Notes under the pieces: generated by a model
Databases searched by the model: none
The model's input: the letters and a program-made list of their open reading frames with translations, nothing else
Told to the model about the DNA's origin: nothing
Position numbers and translations under genes: made by a program
Shown: one piece after another, positions 22,915 through 35,000 of the stretch
Layout of the letters: every line of letters begins with the position of its first letter
How positions within the stretch are numbered: the stretch's first letter is position 1
Origin: Tilletiopsis washingtonensis
Lineage: Eukaryota; Basidiomycota; Exobasidiomycetes; Entylomatales
Direction of reading: 5' to 3'
Length of the DNA: 64,000 nucleotides
Assembly (NCBI RefSeq): GCF_003144115.1
Contig: NW_020312012.1
Location: forward strand, 570,754 to 634,753

Positions 22915-25900
22915 ATGCCACATGCGCCTCCACAGCTGTCCGGCGCCGTGCGGCGCGGCGGCGTGAAGCATGCCGAGGCACAGCGCCGCTGGGGCGCGCT
23001 GCGGCACGACGGCCGCCGCACCGAGATGCTGGGCGGCGAGGCGAGCGCGGCGGCGGGTGCCGGACGGGCGTCTGCCGCAGACAAGGGCAAGGGCCGTGCG
23101 TATGACGACGAGGTGCGGCCGTACTACGAGCTCCTCGCGCGCCAGGCCGAGGCGCAGGCGCCGCCGCAGCAGCCGCAGGGCGAGGTGTGGTCGGCGTCGT
23201 CCCAGGCCGGCGCGTCGGGCTCGAGCACGCCGGCTGCTGCGGCGGCAGCAGCGTCCGTGTCTTCGTCGCCCGTCGCCTGGCCCGCCGTGTCGTCGTCGTC
23301 GGCGGCGGCAGCCTGGTCTGCCTCGTCCGCGCCCGCGGCGGCGGCAAGCTCTGCAGCCACGACCTTCTCGCTCGGCAGCAGCTCGGCAGTGCAGCTCGTG
23401 CACGCGGCCTCATCGACCGCTCCGTCGTGGACCTCTGCTGCTCCCTCATCGAGCTACTCGTCGGCAGCCGCTCTGTCTGCCTCTGCGACTGCGGCGACGA
23501 CAGCCGCGGTCGCGAGTCTCTCGCCAGCCTCGTTCCCGCCGCTGCTCAGCGCGGCCGAGCCGGCGCAAAGCTCCGGCACGCCGCCCCACGCGACGCTGAA
23601 GAACAACCTGCCGCTCCAGCTGCTTCTGGTCATCGGCGCCGTTGTGGTCTTTGCCTCGCTTCTCGCGGGGCTGGCATGGCTCTGCCGCTCGTCACTGCCG
23701 TGCTTTGCCGCCTCGCGCAGGCGCAAGGCCCGGCGCAAGCTCGCATGGAGCCCTGGCGCCTCCGGAGACGACGACGGCAGCGAGGCCACCTTTGTCGGCG
23801 ACGACACCAAGAGCGTTGATGCGAAGAAGTGGGCGGCGGCGGCGGCCCCACTCACGCCTGTGCCGCAGCTGCTGCACTCGACGCCTCCGGCGCTGCCCGC
23901 TCTGGCGCTCCACCGCGAGCCGGTGCCGAGCGGCAGAGGCTGGGAGCTGTTCGACGAGCCCGTGTCGATCGGGACCGACTCGCGACGGAACACCACGCCG
24001 CCCATCGCTCTGGCCTCGGCGAGCACACAGGGTGGCAACTACGCCGTCGGTGCTGCTCTTGGCGCCTCCGGTGGGCGCATTCCAGACGTGACCGAGATGG
24101 ACGGCCTGGCGCACAACGGCTGGGTGCCGCCAGTGCGGCAGCCGAGCTTCATCGAGCGTCTGCTGCAGACCCGCCCCGGAGGCGTGAGCCTCCCCAACGG
24201 CGTCACACCAGGCGCCACGCGTGCCAGTGCCTCCGATCCCGAGGCAGGACGAATCGCCGACCCCTACACTGCCGCACCTGCGTCCGCAAGGCGTAACACA
24301 GCGCACGGAGCCCGGGCCACGCTCTTCACCTCTGTCATGTCCGGCCTGCGCGGCGGCGCGGCCGGGGGTGCAGCGCGAGCGGGGCGCCGCGGCTCTATGC
24401 TCGACTCAGACTTCGAAGGCACCATCGGAGGCCGCGATGCCGAGCTGCCGATGGCACGTCGCCTTGGCAAGAAGGACGAGCGCTTCGTGTGCGATGCAAG
24501 CACCACTGAGGGTGGAGACAAGACCTCGAATCCAGGCACGCTGGATGGGCCTGCTCTATCTGAGCTCGGCACTCCTATGCCTCGCCATCTCGGCACCCCC
24601 AGGACCCCTGGCCTCGCCGGTGTCGGCTCGGCATGGGCTCGCGGACTCGTCATGCCGCCATTGCCAACACGCTTGCCGCCCGTGGCGCAGCAAGCCACAG
24701 CCGGAAAGCCGTCGCTCGCCGAGCTCAAGCGCCAACAGGCGGAGATGGAGCTGCAGCTCGTCCTTGCCTCGCCCGAGAACGCACGGCACAAGCTGGAGGC
24801 GAGCATCGGGCGCTGGATGGAGGCGAGCGTGAGCAGCGGCGGTGCGGCGGCACCGTCTTCGCTCCCGAGCTCGCCCGGCAGCACCGTGCTCCTCGATGCC
24901 GATGCCGTCGTCGCTGCCCGGGCGCTGCCACGCAAGCTGCGCCGCGCCGACACGCTCATCAGCTTGACCCAGTCGAGCGTCTCGAGCTACTCTGCAGCGT
25001 CGTCAGAGCGCTACGCACACCCTGCAAACGGTCTCTCGCGCATGCCTAGCATCGTGCCGCGCTTTGCCGCGACCACGACGCTTGAAAGCTGGCTCATCGA
25101 GGAGGAGCGCAAGGAGGACGAAGCACTCGAGGACGCATCCCTTGTGAGCATCTTTGGCAAGTACGAGGCAGGCCCGCAAACCCCACGAGGCGTGTACCGC
25201 GAGACGCTCTCGATGCGCACCGGCGACAGCACTCTGCCGCCCTCTTACCGCAGTCAAGGCACTGTTACGCCAATGAACGAGGTAGCCGATGACTGGCGCG
25301 CCTTGCCCACCTCGTCGACTGAGGCATCGCTCGCCTCCCGCGGCATGCTACTGTACGATGCATCGTCGTCGACGACCGGCCGCACTCGCTCGTCGCGGAC
25401 TCGTGCCTCGTCGCCGGGCACGTCGCCGTGCGAGACTTCGATTCCGTCTGCCCAGTCGCACAAGGCGACGCGCAGCGAACGCGCTGCAGCTGCCAATGTG
25501 GCCTGGGGCGTCGGCGAGGAGCAGGCCGAGGAGGACAAACGCCAGGTCGACCGCCGGCAGAAGCTGCAGCGGCGCGAGCAACGACAGGCGGCACGCATTC
25601 TGGCGCTGCAGCAGGCGCGTGCGTTTGGGCAGCAGGAGGAGCGGGACACGCTGCCGGCTGTGCAGCGCCACGCGCACCGGCACACTGTGCTTGACATGGC
25701 CGCAGGCGAGCGCTCTGAAGACCTGCCCGGCGTCGACTCTGGCGCCAAGGCGCTCGACCGCTCGCGCAGCATGGCCAGCAGCGTGTACTCGACGCTCAGC
25801 GGCGACTCGGCGTATTGTGCGCCGCTGCTGGCGCGCGAGCAGTCGCAGGAGCAACGCCCATTGCCAGCGCTCCCCACCGGCGCGCCAGTGGGCCGTCACT

Positions 25901-26181
25901 CGTCCGCAACAGACGCCAAAGCGAAGCATGTGCCCAAGGCCTTCCTGCTGCGTGCCGACGCAGCGCTGCCCTCGCTGCCTTACGAGTACGCAGCGCCTTC
26001 GACTGCCGCCCTTCGCATCGCGAAGCACCGCCGTCCGTCGGCGCCTGCGCTCAGCCCGCCTGACTCGCCCTGGACGTCCGACTCCGAGGTCGGCATCGGC
26101 CGCTGGCAGGGCACGGCTCGGCGCCCGCCTGGTACCTTCATCGTCGCCCCGCGCGCCGTCTCGCACGCGCAGCGCAGGTAG
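22915..26181 (+). CDS. Large single-pass membrane protein with Ser/Ala-rich ectodomain, unknown function
   Basis: Intron-free frame of 1088 residues. Residues about 80-225 are Ser/Ala/Thr-rich, likely O-mannosylated if lumenal. One hydrophobic segment, LQLLLVIGAVVVFASLLAGL, spans about 233-254. It is followed by CRSSLPC and a basic cluster RRRKARRK, which predicts N-out/C-in topology. The long tail is disordered, with many SP/TP sites and a coiled region rich in Arg, Gln and Glu near 870-905. No cleavable signal peptide is visible at MPHAPPQLSG. The layout (Ser/Thr-rich outside, one TM, long tail) recalls fungal wall sensors such as Wsc/Mid2, but no WSC cysteine domain is present, so this is only an architectural analogy. 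Confidence 0.72.
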   Translation: MPHAPPQLSGAVRRGGVKHAEAQRRWGALRHDGRRTEMLGGEASAAAGAGRASAADKGKGRAYDDEVRPYYELLARQAEAQAPPQQPQGEVWSASSQAGASGSSTPAAAAAAASVSSSPVAWPAVSSSSAAAAWSASSAPAAAASSAATTFSLGSSSAVQLVHAASSTAPSWTSAAPSSSYSSAAALSASATAATTAAVASLSPASFPPLLSAAEPAQSSGTPPHATLKNNLPLQLLLVIGAVVVFASLLAGLAWLCRSSLPCFAASRRRKARRKLAWSPGASGDDDGSEATFVGDDTKSVDAKKWAAAAAPLTPVPQLLHSTPPALPALALHREPVPSGRGWELFDEPVSIGTDSRRNTTPPIALASASTQGGNYAVGAALGASGGRIPDVTEMDGLAHNGWVPPVRQPSFIERLLQTRPGGVSLPNGVTPGATRASASDPEAGRIADPYTAAPASARRNTAHGARATLFTSVMSGLRGGAAGGAARAGRRGSMLDSDFEGTIGGRDAELPMARRLGKKDERFVCDASTTEGGDKTSNPGTLDGPALSELGTPMPRHLGTPRTPGLAGVGSAWARGLVMPPLPTRLPPVAQQATAGKPSLAELKRQQAEMELQLVLASPENARHKLEASIGRWMEASVSSGGAAAPSSLPSSPGSTVLLDADAVVAARALPRKLRRADTLISLTQSSVSSYSAASSERYAHPANGLSRMPSIVPRFAATTTLESWLIEEERKEDEALEDASLVSIFGKYEAGPQTPRGVYRETLSMRTGDSTLPPSYRSQGTVTPMNEVADDWRALPTSSTEASLASRGMLLYDASSSTTGRTRSSRTRASSPGTSPCETSIPSAQSHKATRSERAAAANVAWGVGEEQAEEDKRQVDRRQKLQRREQRQAARILALQQARAFGQQEERDTLPAVQRHAHRHTVLDMAAGERSEDLPGVDSGAKALDRSRSMASSVYSTLSGDSAYCAPLLAREQSQEQRPLPALPTGAPVGRHSSATDAKAKHVPKAFLLRADAALPSLPYEYAAPSTAALRIAKHRRPSAPALSPPDSPWTSDSEVGIGRWQGTARRPPGTFIVAPRAVSHAQRR

Positions 26182-26315
26182 CGCCGCCTGCAGGCCACCC
26201 CCGTCCGGCCGACAGCGTTCCGTGACCCCTGCGCCGGCATCATCTATATCTCTCTAGCTCAATCACACATCTCTTTCTCACAACCGTGCAGCGTGTCTCC
26301 CTGCGTAGCACGATG

Positions 26316-29300
26316 TCATTGCTGGGCGTCGCCCGTGGCGCCCCCTGCCGCGCTTCTCAGCAGCGCCCACGCCGGCCCTTGGGTGTCCACGTGGACGCCG
26401 ACGGTGGCCAGGTCGTGCACATCGCGCTCCAGCGCCGCAACGTCTGCGTGCATCTGCGCGTGCATGCGCTGCGCATCGGCGTCTGCGGCGCTCTCACCGC
26501 TGGCGGCGGTGGCGGCACTGCTGCTGCGCCCGAACAGCGAGCCAAGCCCCAGCGTCTGATTGCCGCGCTTGAGACGCCGCAGACTCTCGTAGTTGAGGTT
26601 CATGGCGTGCAAGGCAGCGGTGTAGCTGTTCGAACGGGGCACGCTGCGTCAGCACTGAGTTCCGAGCGTGCCGGCTGTCCGATGCGACTCACCGGCCCAC
26701 GACATCGTCGATAACCTCTGCGGCCCATGCGCTCTTGGTCTGCTCGTCCAGATGGCTCGCCGGGGTGAGGGCATTCGTGTCGCCTTTCCGCTCGCCCTTG
26801 CCCAGGAAGACGCGCAGTGGACGCAAGATCTGGGGCACGAAGGCGCTCGCCTCCACAGCCCGGGCTGCGGGGCCGCTGGCGGTGCTGCCGCCACGGTACT
26901 GCATGCTGATGCTGCGCACCAGGCGGAGCGGCTCGGCACAGCGCACCTTGAGCACGCCAAGCACGCGCGCGGCGAGCGGAGGCACGAGCGTGGAATCGAA
27001 GGACGTCGCTTGATGTAGCGTCTCTGGGGTGAGGCGGGCGGTCTCCGTCAGTCTGGCCTGCTTTGAGCACGCAACGCAAGACTCACCTCGGAGGGCTTCG
27101 ACTATTGCCTGCGTCTGTGGCTCCTCACCGCGCGCCACGCTCCTGGCATCCTCAAGCGCGGGTACGATGCGCGCCTCAAACTCGGCGCGCAGCTCACGCT
27201 GCAACCAAAGCGCGTCGGCCGACAGAACAGTGAGGGCACGGACGGCCACCTCGTCGGCTGCCGCTGCCGCCTCTGAGTCGGCAGTGGAAACGGGTGTGCC
27301 AGTGCGCGAAGGCACGCGCGGGCTGCCCTGCAGAGAGTGTCGCGCGTCAACGGCCTCGCCACCGTACGAACACACGAGGCGTACTCACAGCGCGGCTCTC
27401 TCCTGCTACAGCCTGTGCTTGTTGTTGTTGCTGCTGCTGCAGAAAGCCCTTGGCACCGCGTCTGTCGTGTCGGGCTGCCGGATCTTGTGGCACTTCCGCG
27501 TCAAGCCAGCTTTTGTACCGGCTCACGACCTGCAGGCTCAGCTTCCACTGTCGATGGACCAGCTCTGGAAGCGCAACACCCTTGCGCCAAGGGGCCGAGA
27601 ACGCGTCACGCGTGGCGTCGGCCGCCACGACCAGCGGGAGTGTGCCGCTGATAGAGCCGCCTGCTGCAACGCCGGCGGAGAGGGAAAGCAGCGGCTCGAG
27701 GCGTGCCACGATCTCGCGGTAGCGCAGCTGGAAGTACACCGGCAGCTGGAAGCGCTTCAGCAGCGCAGACCACGCCGGATGTTGTTGCAGCGCGAGAGCA
27801 GCGCGCGGCGAAGGAGCGAGGGCGAGAAAGGCGGATAGAAAGGAGGTCGTGAGGGAGAAGTTCTGTAGCACAGCCGGCGTGAGCGTTGCCACAGCCGCGG
27901 CGGCACGAACCATTGACTCACCCGGTGGAACGCCTCGGGCCGTCCCACGACGAAGAGCTGACCGCCGAGCTCCTCCATCAGGCCTCGGCCGACCTCCGCC
28001 CAAAGCACATTGACGAAGAGATCCGTGCGCCGAACATCTGCATCCGCGTCGCCAGTCTCGCGCTCCTTGCTTTCGCCGGCACGCTCGACAATGACACACG
28101 CGCGCTGAGCATCGCGCGCAGCGAAGGCGAGGATGCGGCAGTACAATGCGCGCAGAGGATTGGGCGATGCGGAGGAGTCGCTGCTGTCTGGCGCCGGCAG
28201 TAGAGCGCTCACCGCTGGGTCCAGCGGCGCAGAGTGCGAGAGTGCTTGGGCGTGGATTGTCTGACACGTGTCGTCAATCGAAGCTCGCAATAGACGATGG
28301 GCAAACTTTGGTACTTACTTCTCTAGCCCACGGGCGCACGAGCACATCGGCCAGCGTTGTCTGCACGTCCTCCGCCTCGTCTGCGCCCTCGTCTTCCTGC
28401 TCCAGCTGCACAGACGTCGCGACAGCAAGGGCTAGCCATTGCTCTTCCTCCTCGCGTCTGGCCTGCCAGTAAGCAGCTTTGCCGCTTTCGTCGCCCGGCG
28501 CTGGCACGTGCGTCCAGCGCTCATGCCCGGCGCCTGTCTCGTCGCCCGCTTGCCGACGCATCAAGCCACCCCCTTCGCGTGCAAGCAGCGCGCGGACCAG
28601 ACGGCGGACGTCGTTCCTGAGCGCGAGGCGCGCACGGCGTGTACGTGCGGCATGCGAAGCAACGAAGACGTTGAGCCTTTGGGCCAGTGCTCGGGACTGT
28701 AGGAAGCGCAGCGTGCCCGCCTCGGCGGATGCCCGCGCGATGCGCAGCGGCAAGTCGCCTGATGCCGCTTCTGCAAGCGGTGCCTCTTCGCTGCCGAGCG
28801 AGAGGGACGCTCGCGAGGCGCGGCGCTTTGCGTGCGAGGCGGTCCGCACCGGTGATGCGGGCCGCAGTCGGCCGGTCCCGGCGACCTTTATTTCCTCGTC
28901 CGAATCTGAGCCCGAGAGCGAGGCAGCCTCATCGCTAGTGTCCGCTCGCTCGTCGCTGAGGAGAGCATCCCACGACACGGGCGCGGCGAAACTGTCAAGC
29001 TGCACGGCCGAGGACGACGCGGTGGCAGTGCTGGCCTCGTGCGCCGAGCTCGAGGGCAGATGGAGCAGGTCCTCGAGACGCGCCAGCGAGTCGTGCAGCG
29101 AGAGCAGGAGCGAGAGCTGGGCCTGTGTGAGACGAGCCGGCGTCAGCAGGCTGTTCGTCAGCTGAAACGGATTGCTGACAGCACGCCCGAGATTTGCTGC
29201 CGCCGACCGTGCCCGGGCACAGTGTCCCCCAGCTCGGCGTGCGACACCCCCAGGGCAACGCATGCCCGCGTCCGCTGCTACGCACCTGCTGCTCGGCGAC

Positions 29301-29729
29301 CTGCTCGCGCTCGCGCATCACCGCCTGCACCTCGTGCCGCACGTCCTCGAGGTCGTCCTTGGCGCGCGCGACGAGCTCGCGCACCTCGCCGACGCGCAGG
29401 CCGCCCTCCTGCTCCTCGTCGCGCCAGCCGAGGCGGGCGATGCGCGCCTTCTCGGCGCTGAGGGCGCCGGCGAGGGCGACAAAGGCGCGGAAGTCGCGGT
29501 CGACGACGCTGGCGAGCTCGGCGCGCAGCGCACCGGCGTACGCGGCCAGCGACGCACTGATCTCGGAGAGCGACATGCCAGGCGTGCGCGAGAGCAGGAA
29601 GGCCGACGGCGAGAAGACGGCGGCCTGCAGGTGCGGATCGGCGTGCGAGAGCGGCGGCGGCGCCGGCAGCGCGCGCGGCGTGCCGGCGTCGGACAGCGCC
29701 GAGGAGGAGGCATCGTCCGCGGACGGCAT
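26316..29729 (-). CDS. COG2: Conserved oligomeric Golgi complex subunit 2
   Basis: Subunit of the COG vesicle tether for retrograde intra-Golgi transport. Exons 29729-29286, 29122-28319, 28260-27922, 27862-27389, 27327-27087, 27023-26693 and 26625-26316 give about 980 residues. The N-terminal coiled region (FSPSAFLLSRTPGMSLSEIS through VDRDFRAFVALAGALS) matches the COG2 N-domain. The C-terminal block FQLPVYFQLRYREI is diagnostic. A polyglutamine run lies near the exon 4 end. Intron 1 is 162 nt, longer than its neighbours; the chosen acceptor has the best branch site, but nearby in-frame acceptors would change a few residues. The gene shares a 226-bp divergent promoter with TAF6. Confidence 0.9.
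27418..27442 (-). repeat. CAA/CAG polyglutamine tract in COG2
   Basis: A short trinucleotide run (three CAG-type then CAA-type codons on the minus strand) encodes seven consecutive Gln just before the end of COG2 exon 4. It lies in a linker between helical blocks and is likely length-variable. Confidence 0.7.
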
Positions 29730-29955
29730 GGTGCGTGTGCAGCGATGCACTGGCACGGCGGGATGATGTGGCAGGAAGGCAAGCGGAGGAGCGCGGCAGC
29801 GAGCAACGAGTCTGGAGCGCGGCCGCACGTGCCACGGCACGCCGCGCACCAAGGCGCGGCGGCGGCCGCGCGCGCCCAGGCCGCGGCGCTGCGGCGAGCG
29901 GGATGCGCCTCTCGCCCTCACCCCCACACCCCCTCTGCCACGCCCGTCCGCTGCC
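29730..29955. promoter_or_regulatory. Divergent promoter between COG2 and TAF6
   Basis: 226 bp between the two start codons with genes reading outward. It is GC-rich with no evident TATA box. Shared or bidirectional regulation is likely from spacing alone. Confidence 0.45.
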
Positions 29956-31931
29956 ATGGCGCCGCCGCTGCCGCCCTCGATCTACTCGCCCTCGTCGGTG
30001 CAGAGCGCGTGCGACGCGCTTGGCCTGCCGCCGCCGCCCGCACACGTCGCCGCCGCACTGGCGGCCGACGTCGAGTACCGCATCCGCGACCTCGTGCAGG
30101 GCGCCGCCGCCTACATGCGCCACGCCAAGCGCAGCCAGCTCACCACTGCCGACGTGGACCGGGCGATGCGCGAGAAGAATGTCGAGGTGAGTGGCCGGCC
30201 TGCGGCGTGTGCGCGGCGCAGTCAAACGGAGCGCTCTAGAGCAGCGCAGGCGCCTTGCGCGTTGGAGCGCCGCAAGCTCCATGAGGCAGACATCGCGATG
30301 CTTGCATCCTCTAGGCTGTCGGCGCATCACTGGCATGCTCTCCGTCTCTTGTGTCTCACGCTGCTGCGCCACACAGCCCATCTACGGCTTCCTCTCGCCG
30401 TCGCGCGGCCACTCCTCCACTTCTGCGCTTGCCTCGCCCTCCTTCCGGCGCGTGCAGACGCCCAGCGGGCCCATGCACGTACTCAACGACGTTGAGATCG
30501 ATCTCGAAACGCTACCGTCGCGCGTTGTGCCCGAGCGCGGCGCGGGGGTCGGGTGGGCCGCGCACTGGCTGGCCATCGAGGGCGTGCAGCCGGCCATCCC
30601 GCAGAACCCGGTGCGCCCCAGCGCCGGCATGCGCCCTGGCGCCTTCGCCGCGCCCGCACCTGCGCAATCGGCCGGCGCAGAGCAGGGCTCGGCCACAGGC
30701 AAGAGCGCCAGCGTCAAGCCGCTCATCAAGCATGTCCTGTCGCGCGAGCTGCAGCTCTACTTTGAGCGCATCGTCTCCAGTCTCCTCGCTGCGCCGCTGC
30801 CGCCGGCGCCCGACACGGCAGCGGCCTCGACCTCTGCAGACGCGCAGTCTGCGCCTACCAACTCGGCCCGCGAGGCGGCGCTTGCGGCACTGAGAGGCGA
30901 CGCCGGCCTGGCGCAGCTGTTGCCTTACCTCGTGCAGTGGGTGGGCGAGCAGACGACGGCACACCTCACCGATGCGCAGGCACTGAGTGTTGTGCTGCGT
31001 GCGGCCGAGGCCCTGCTGCACAACTCGACGTTGGTCATCGAGCCATACGTGAGTACACCCACCGTTGGGCTAAGGCAGCACCGCGACGCGCACTGACCCC
31101 GGCCCCTTCCGTGCCGCAGCTGCATCAACTCCTTCCTTCGCTTCTCTCCGTTCTACTTTCCTCGACACTGCCGGCGTCTCCGCTTCTGCGCACGCACGCC
31201 GCCGCGCTGCTGCGGCACATTGTCGTGCAGCACTCCTCCTCCTATCCGTCACTGCGGCCGCGGCTGCTGCGCACGCTGCGTGCCGCGCTGCAGGCGCGCT
31301 CGACGCCAGCGGGACAGAGCGCTGCGACGAAGACGGGAGCCGTGCTTGGCGTTCGCGGCCTGGGCAAGGAGGCGATCAAGAAGGTGCTCGTGCAACAGGA
31401 CACAATGGAGGCACTAGGCCAGTGGTGCAGCGAGAAGGAAGAGGAGGCTGGGGAGGTCCAACGAGTCGTTTTGGTGAGTCTGCAGTGCCTGAGTGGGGCC
31501 GTGCTCCGACCTCTGCAAGCGACGTTGCGCTGCCAGCGGCCAGGGCAGAGCGTCTCGCCGCAGAGCGCTGCCCTTGCGACCCCGCAGAGCCGCAAAGCCC
31601 AAAGAAGCAAGGTCGCCTTCCTGACTCTCCCCCTTCTCCACAGGAAGCGCTCTCCGACCTTGCACCCAGCTACTCCTCTCGCCGCAGACCCGCCAACGGC
31701 ACCGCATCCTCTGCGCTATCGGCGCGTGTGGGCGACTTTTGGGCGGAGCAGTTGATGCGCGCGGATGCCGCGACCGCGCGGGAAGCGCTTCTTGCACTGC
31801 TGGCGGACGAGACAGAGGAGGCGCGCCACGTCGAGAGTACACACGAGCACCTCGAGACCGAAGGGCAACGCGGCGAGCGGCCACAGGAGCAGGAGGCGGA
31901 TGGAGACGACACGGAGATGGCGCTACTATAG
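29956..31931 (+). CDS. TAF6: TFIID/SAGA subunit TAF6
   Basis: Histone-fold subunit pairing with TAF9 in TFIID and SAGA-type complexes. Exons 29956-30186, 30377-31048, 31120-31473 and 31644-31931 give 514 residues. The histone fold spans about residues 10-77 (SPSSVQSACDALGL to TTADVDRAMREKNVE) and continues across intron 1 into PIYGF, as in all TAF6 proteins. HWLAIEGVQPAIPQNP and LIKHVLSRELQLYFERI are signature strings before the C-terminal HEAT-repeat domain. The tail is acidic and poorly conserved. Introns 1 and 3 (190 and 170 nt) are about three times the local norm. Confidence 0.95.
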
Positions 31932-32035
31932 GAAGCCATGCTCATTGATGCAGTGAAGGCGAGTGATGCGTGATGAAGCGTAGCGTGAGGGCGAGGCTAC
32001 GGACGGCGCCGAGACGGGTTGGAGGGCGCCGAGAG

Positions 32036-35000
32036 CTAGCCAAGGCGCAGCTCCGCGAGCTGCTGCTCGACGGATGCTTCTTGTCCCAGCTCCGGCGACG
32101 GCGCGGCGCTACGCTCGGCCTCGCGCCCTGTGAGCGCCGATCGCAGGCTCTTGGTGGCGCGGTTGACAGGCGGCGGCCGGCGCGGCGTGGCGAGCGGGGC
32201 GATGAGTGCGGGTGCAGCACTACTGCTGCCTGGTGGCGGCGGCGGAGCACGGCGCCGCGACGACGGATTCGGCGAGGCTGTGCCGGAGCCATACGATGGA
32301 GCGGGGCTGGCGCGACCATCGAACTCGTCGTCCGCAGACGGCAGCAGCGCATGCGCTACGGCAGCATCCGAAGGGCTCTGCAGCATTTCGCGCCGGCCGG
32401 CGCGCGTCGCTTCCTCGGCGCTTGCAGCGCGCAGCGCCACCAGAGCTGGGCTGCCAGGGCCTCCGCTACTTGGCAGACCAGAGACGCCGGCACTCCCGCT
32501 CCTCCCGCCGCTGCTGCTGCGCCGGGTGGCCACGAATCCAGCAGCAGGGATGGAGGAGACATCCCAAGCGGGCGGAGCGGGCGGGCGTCGCCTCTGCTGT
32601 GCGCCATTGGCTCCGCTGCCGTTGCCGCGTCCGGCGCGCAGAGCACTGGCCGTGGGCGTAATGTCCTCATCCTGAGCGCCTTCATCGACGTCAGAGGCCG
32701 CACGAACGTGAAGCTTGAGTGCGGGAGACGGCAGAATGTCTGACCGCGTTTGGCGTGGCGCGGAGCCATCGCTTGAACGGGAGCGCTGCATACTCATGCC
32801 GACATCTTCGCTACCCAGCCCTGCAGGCCAGAGCGAGGCGTATGCCTCTGTCGCCTCGTGGGCCAAAGGCGAGCCGAACCTGGGCAACGCGTCGAGTTGG
32901 TGCGCAAGAAAGACCGACTGGCCCGGCGATGAGGCGCCGAACGAGGCCGTCGTGCTGCTTGCACCACTGCTGTCTGCGCGCGACTTTGGTGGGCGTGGCG
33001 GTCCCGGGCCGCGCGAAGTGGAAGAAGGCACATCGATCATGTGGCTGTGCCAGGACGAATGCATGGACGAGGGCGCATCACCTGCATCGTCGACGCCCTC
33101 GGGACTCGCCGGACTGGCCGTGCGCGGCGGTGTGGGCGGCATAGAATGCGACGAAAAGACGCGCCGCGTGGTGCTGGCGCCAGCCTGACCGCGAGCCGAC
33201 GCGGAAGAGCTGGCAGCTGCCTCGTCATCGCGAGATGCGTCCGGCGAGCGAAGATTCGAGAGAGAGTGGACGCGCTTGTCGCGTGTGCGGGGGACGTCCA
33301 GACGCAGGGAGCCTGAGCTCGCCTCTGGCTCTGCAGCCGCAGCAGCTTCCAGCTCGGGCGGTGCCTCCGCGATTGGCGACACGGCGGGCTCGACGAGCAC
33401 GTCAAGAGCGCTGCTGCTGGCGATAGGCGGCACGTGCGGATCCTCCTGCGCACAGGCAATCTCCACGTCGCGCTTCCGGCTTGCGGAGTCTTCCGACGCA
33501 ATCACCTCTTCGCCCCGCTCGATGCGCGTCTCGACCACAATCTCGTGCGTCGGACCGCCCATGATGGGCTGCACCGATGCGACAGCCATGTGCGGCGCGT
33601 CTGCGCCTGCCAACTGGGCGAGTGGAGATGTGGCCGAGGCATCGAGCTCGACGCACCACTCCGCCTTGAGGCAGCGCTCGACGAGGCGCCGGGTCGTAGC
33701 GCTGATGTCGCGCAGATGGGCGTGCGAAAGCAGCCCGAGCAAAAGACGCCGCACCTCGCTGCGCTTGTAGGGATGCGTGAGCAGCTGCGTGCTGGTCAGA
33801 AGGGGATGCAGCACACGAAGATACGTGTGGCGCAGCTGCGAGACGAGGTTCAGCGAGGCGCAATGCACAGGGCCGCCGCGCAGTAGCGCACCGATTCTGA
33901 CTCGTCCGGCAAGTCCGAGAGCTCGCGCACAAAGATGTCGACGAGCACTTTGAGGTCGTTTGTGTAGAAGTAGTGCGCCGTCTCCTTGGTCGTGAAGAGG
34001 AGGTACAGCAGCTTGAGGACGAGCAGCTGCATGCACAGATCCTCGGCGTCGGAGCTCGATGCGCGGTTGAGCATGAAGATGAGATTCTCGCCAAATGTCT
34101 TGCTCTCGTTGAGGCGCGCCTGCAGCACTTGCATGACCAAATTCGTCGGCCGCATGCTTGTCGGCGACGTGCGCCCCGTGCTCAGAGGGGCGCCCGAGGC
34201 GGCGGCCAGCCCGGAAACCATGAACTGCTCGTTCAGCGCGACCTGTGCGTTGCTGCGTCAGCGTTTTGCACGCTCAGCGAAGAGAAAGAGTGGCGCACGA
34301 TGAGCTTGATCAGCTGGTAGTTGAACGCCTCGTCTGCGTTGTGCCGAGTCTCTTCCACCAAGTCGAAGAGATGGTCGATGAACTTGACGTCACACGCACC
34401 TGCGTGGGCGCAGACAGCGCATCGCCGCTTCAGCTCAGATAGCGCAACATCAACGCTGTGCCAGGGCCACTCACGCATGTCTGCCACGTCTAGCCGCTGC
34501 ACCCGGCACACCTCGTACGCCAGGCGTACAGCCTTTTCCCTCAGCGCAATCTGCATGCCGACGTCGCCGCTGGCAGCAGCACTGGCGCCGGCAGCCTCGA
34601 GCCGGCGCTGTGCCTGGCCGGCATAATGTGCAGCCCAGACCTGGTGCACCAGGCGAGGGAGCATGTGTGCGGCGCGCGACTGCAGTGCGCGAAAGACACG
34701 CGCATCGTGTGCGCCGTACTGCAGCAGAATCTCGTAGCTGAGCAGGAGCGTGGGCAGCGTCTTTGCCTGCGTGCGAGTCGCGCATCAGCAGAGTACGCAG
34801 GCAAGTCAGCGGCCGCCAGCAGACGCACATGTCGAGCGATGTCGACGAGCAAGTCGGCAGTGAAGGCGTGGTGCTGCACAAAGAGCGGCGAATCAAAGAA
34901 GCGCGCGACGAGCTGCTCCTGCTCCTGCGGCGTAGAGAGGTGGCGAGCTGAGACCGCAACAGGATGAGCCATGGGTTCAGGGGAGCAGCAATCGTACTGT

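Noticed and set aside
22319-23449. 376-codon minus-strand frame
   Set aside because: Antisense to the Ser/Ala-rich part of the membrane protein gene and its leader; Arg/Ala/Ser-rich shadow.
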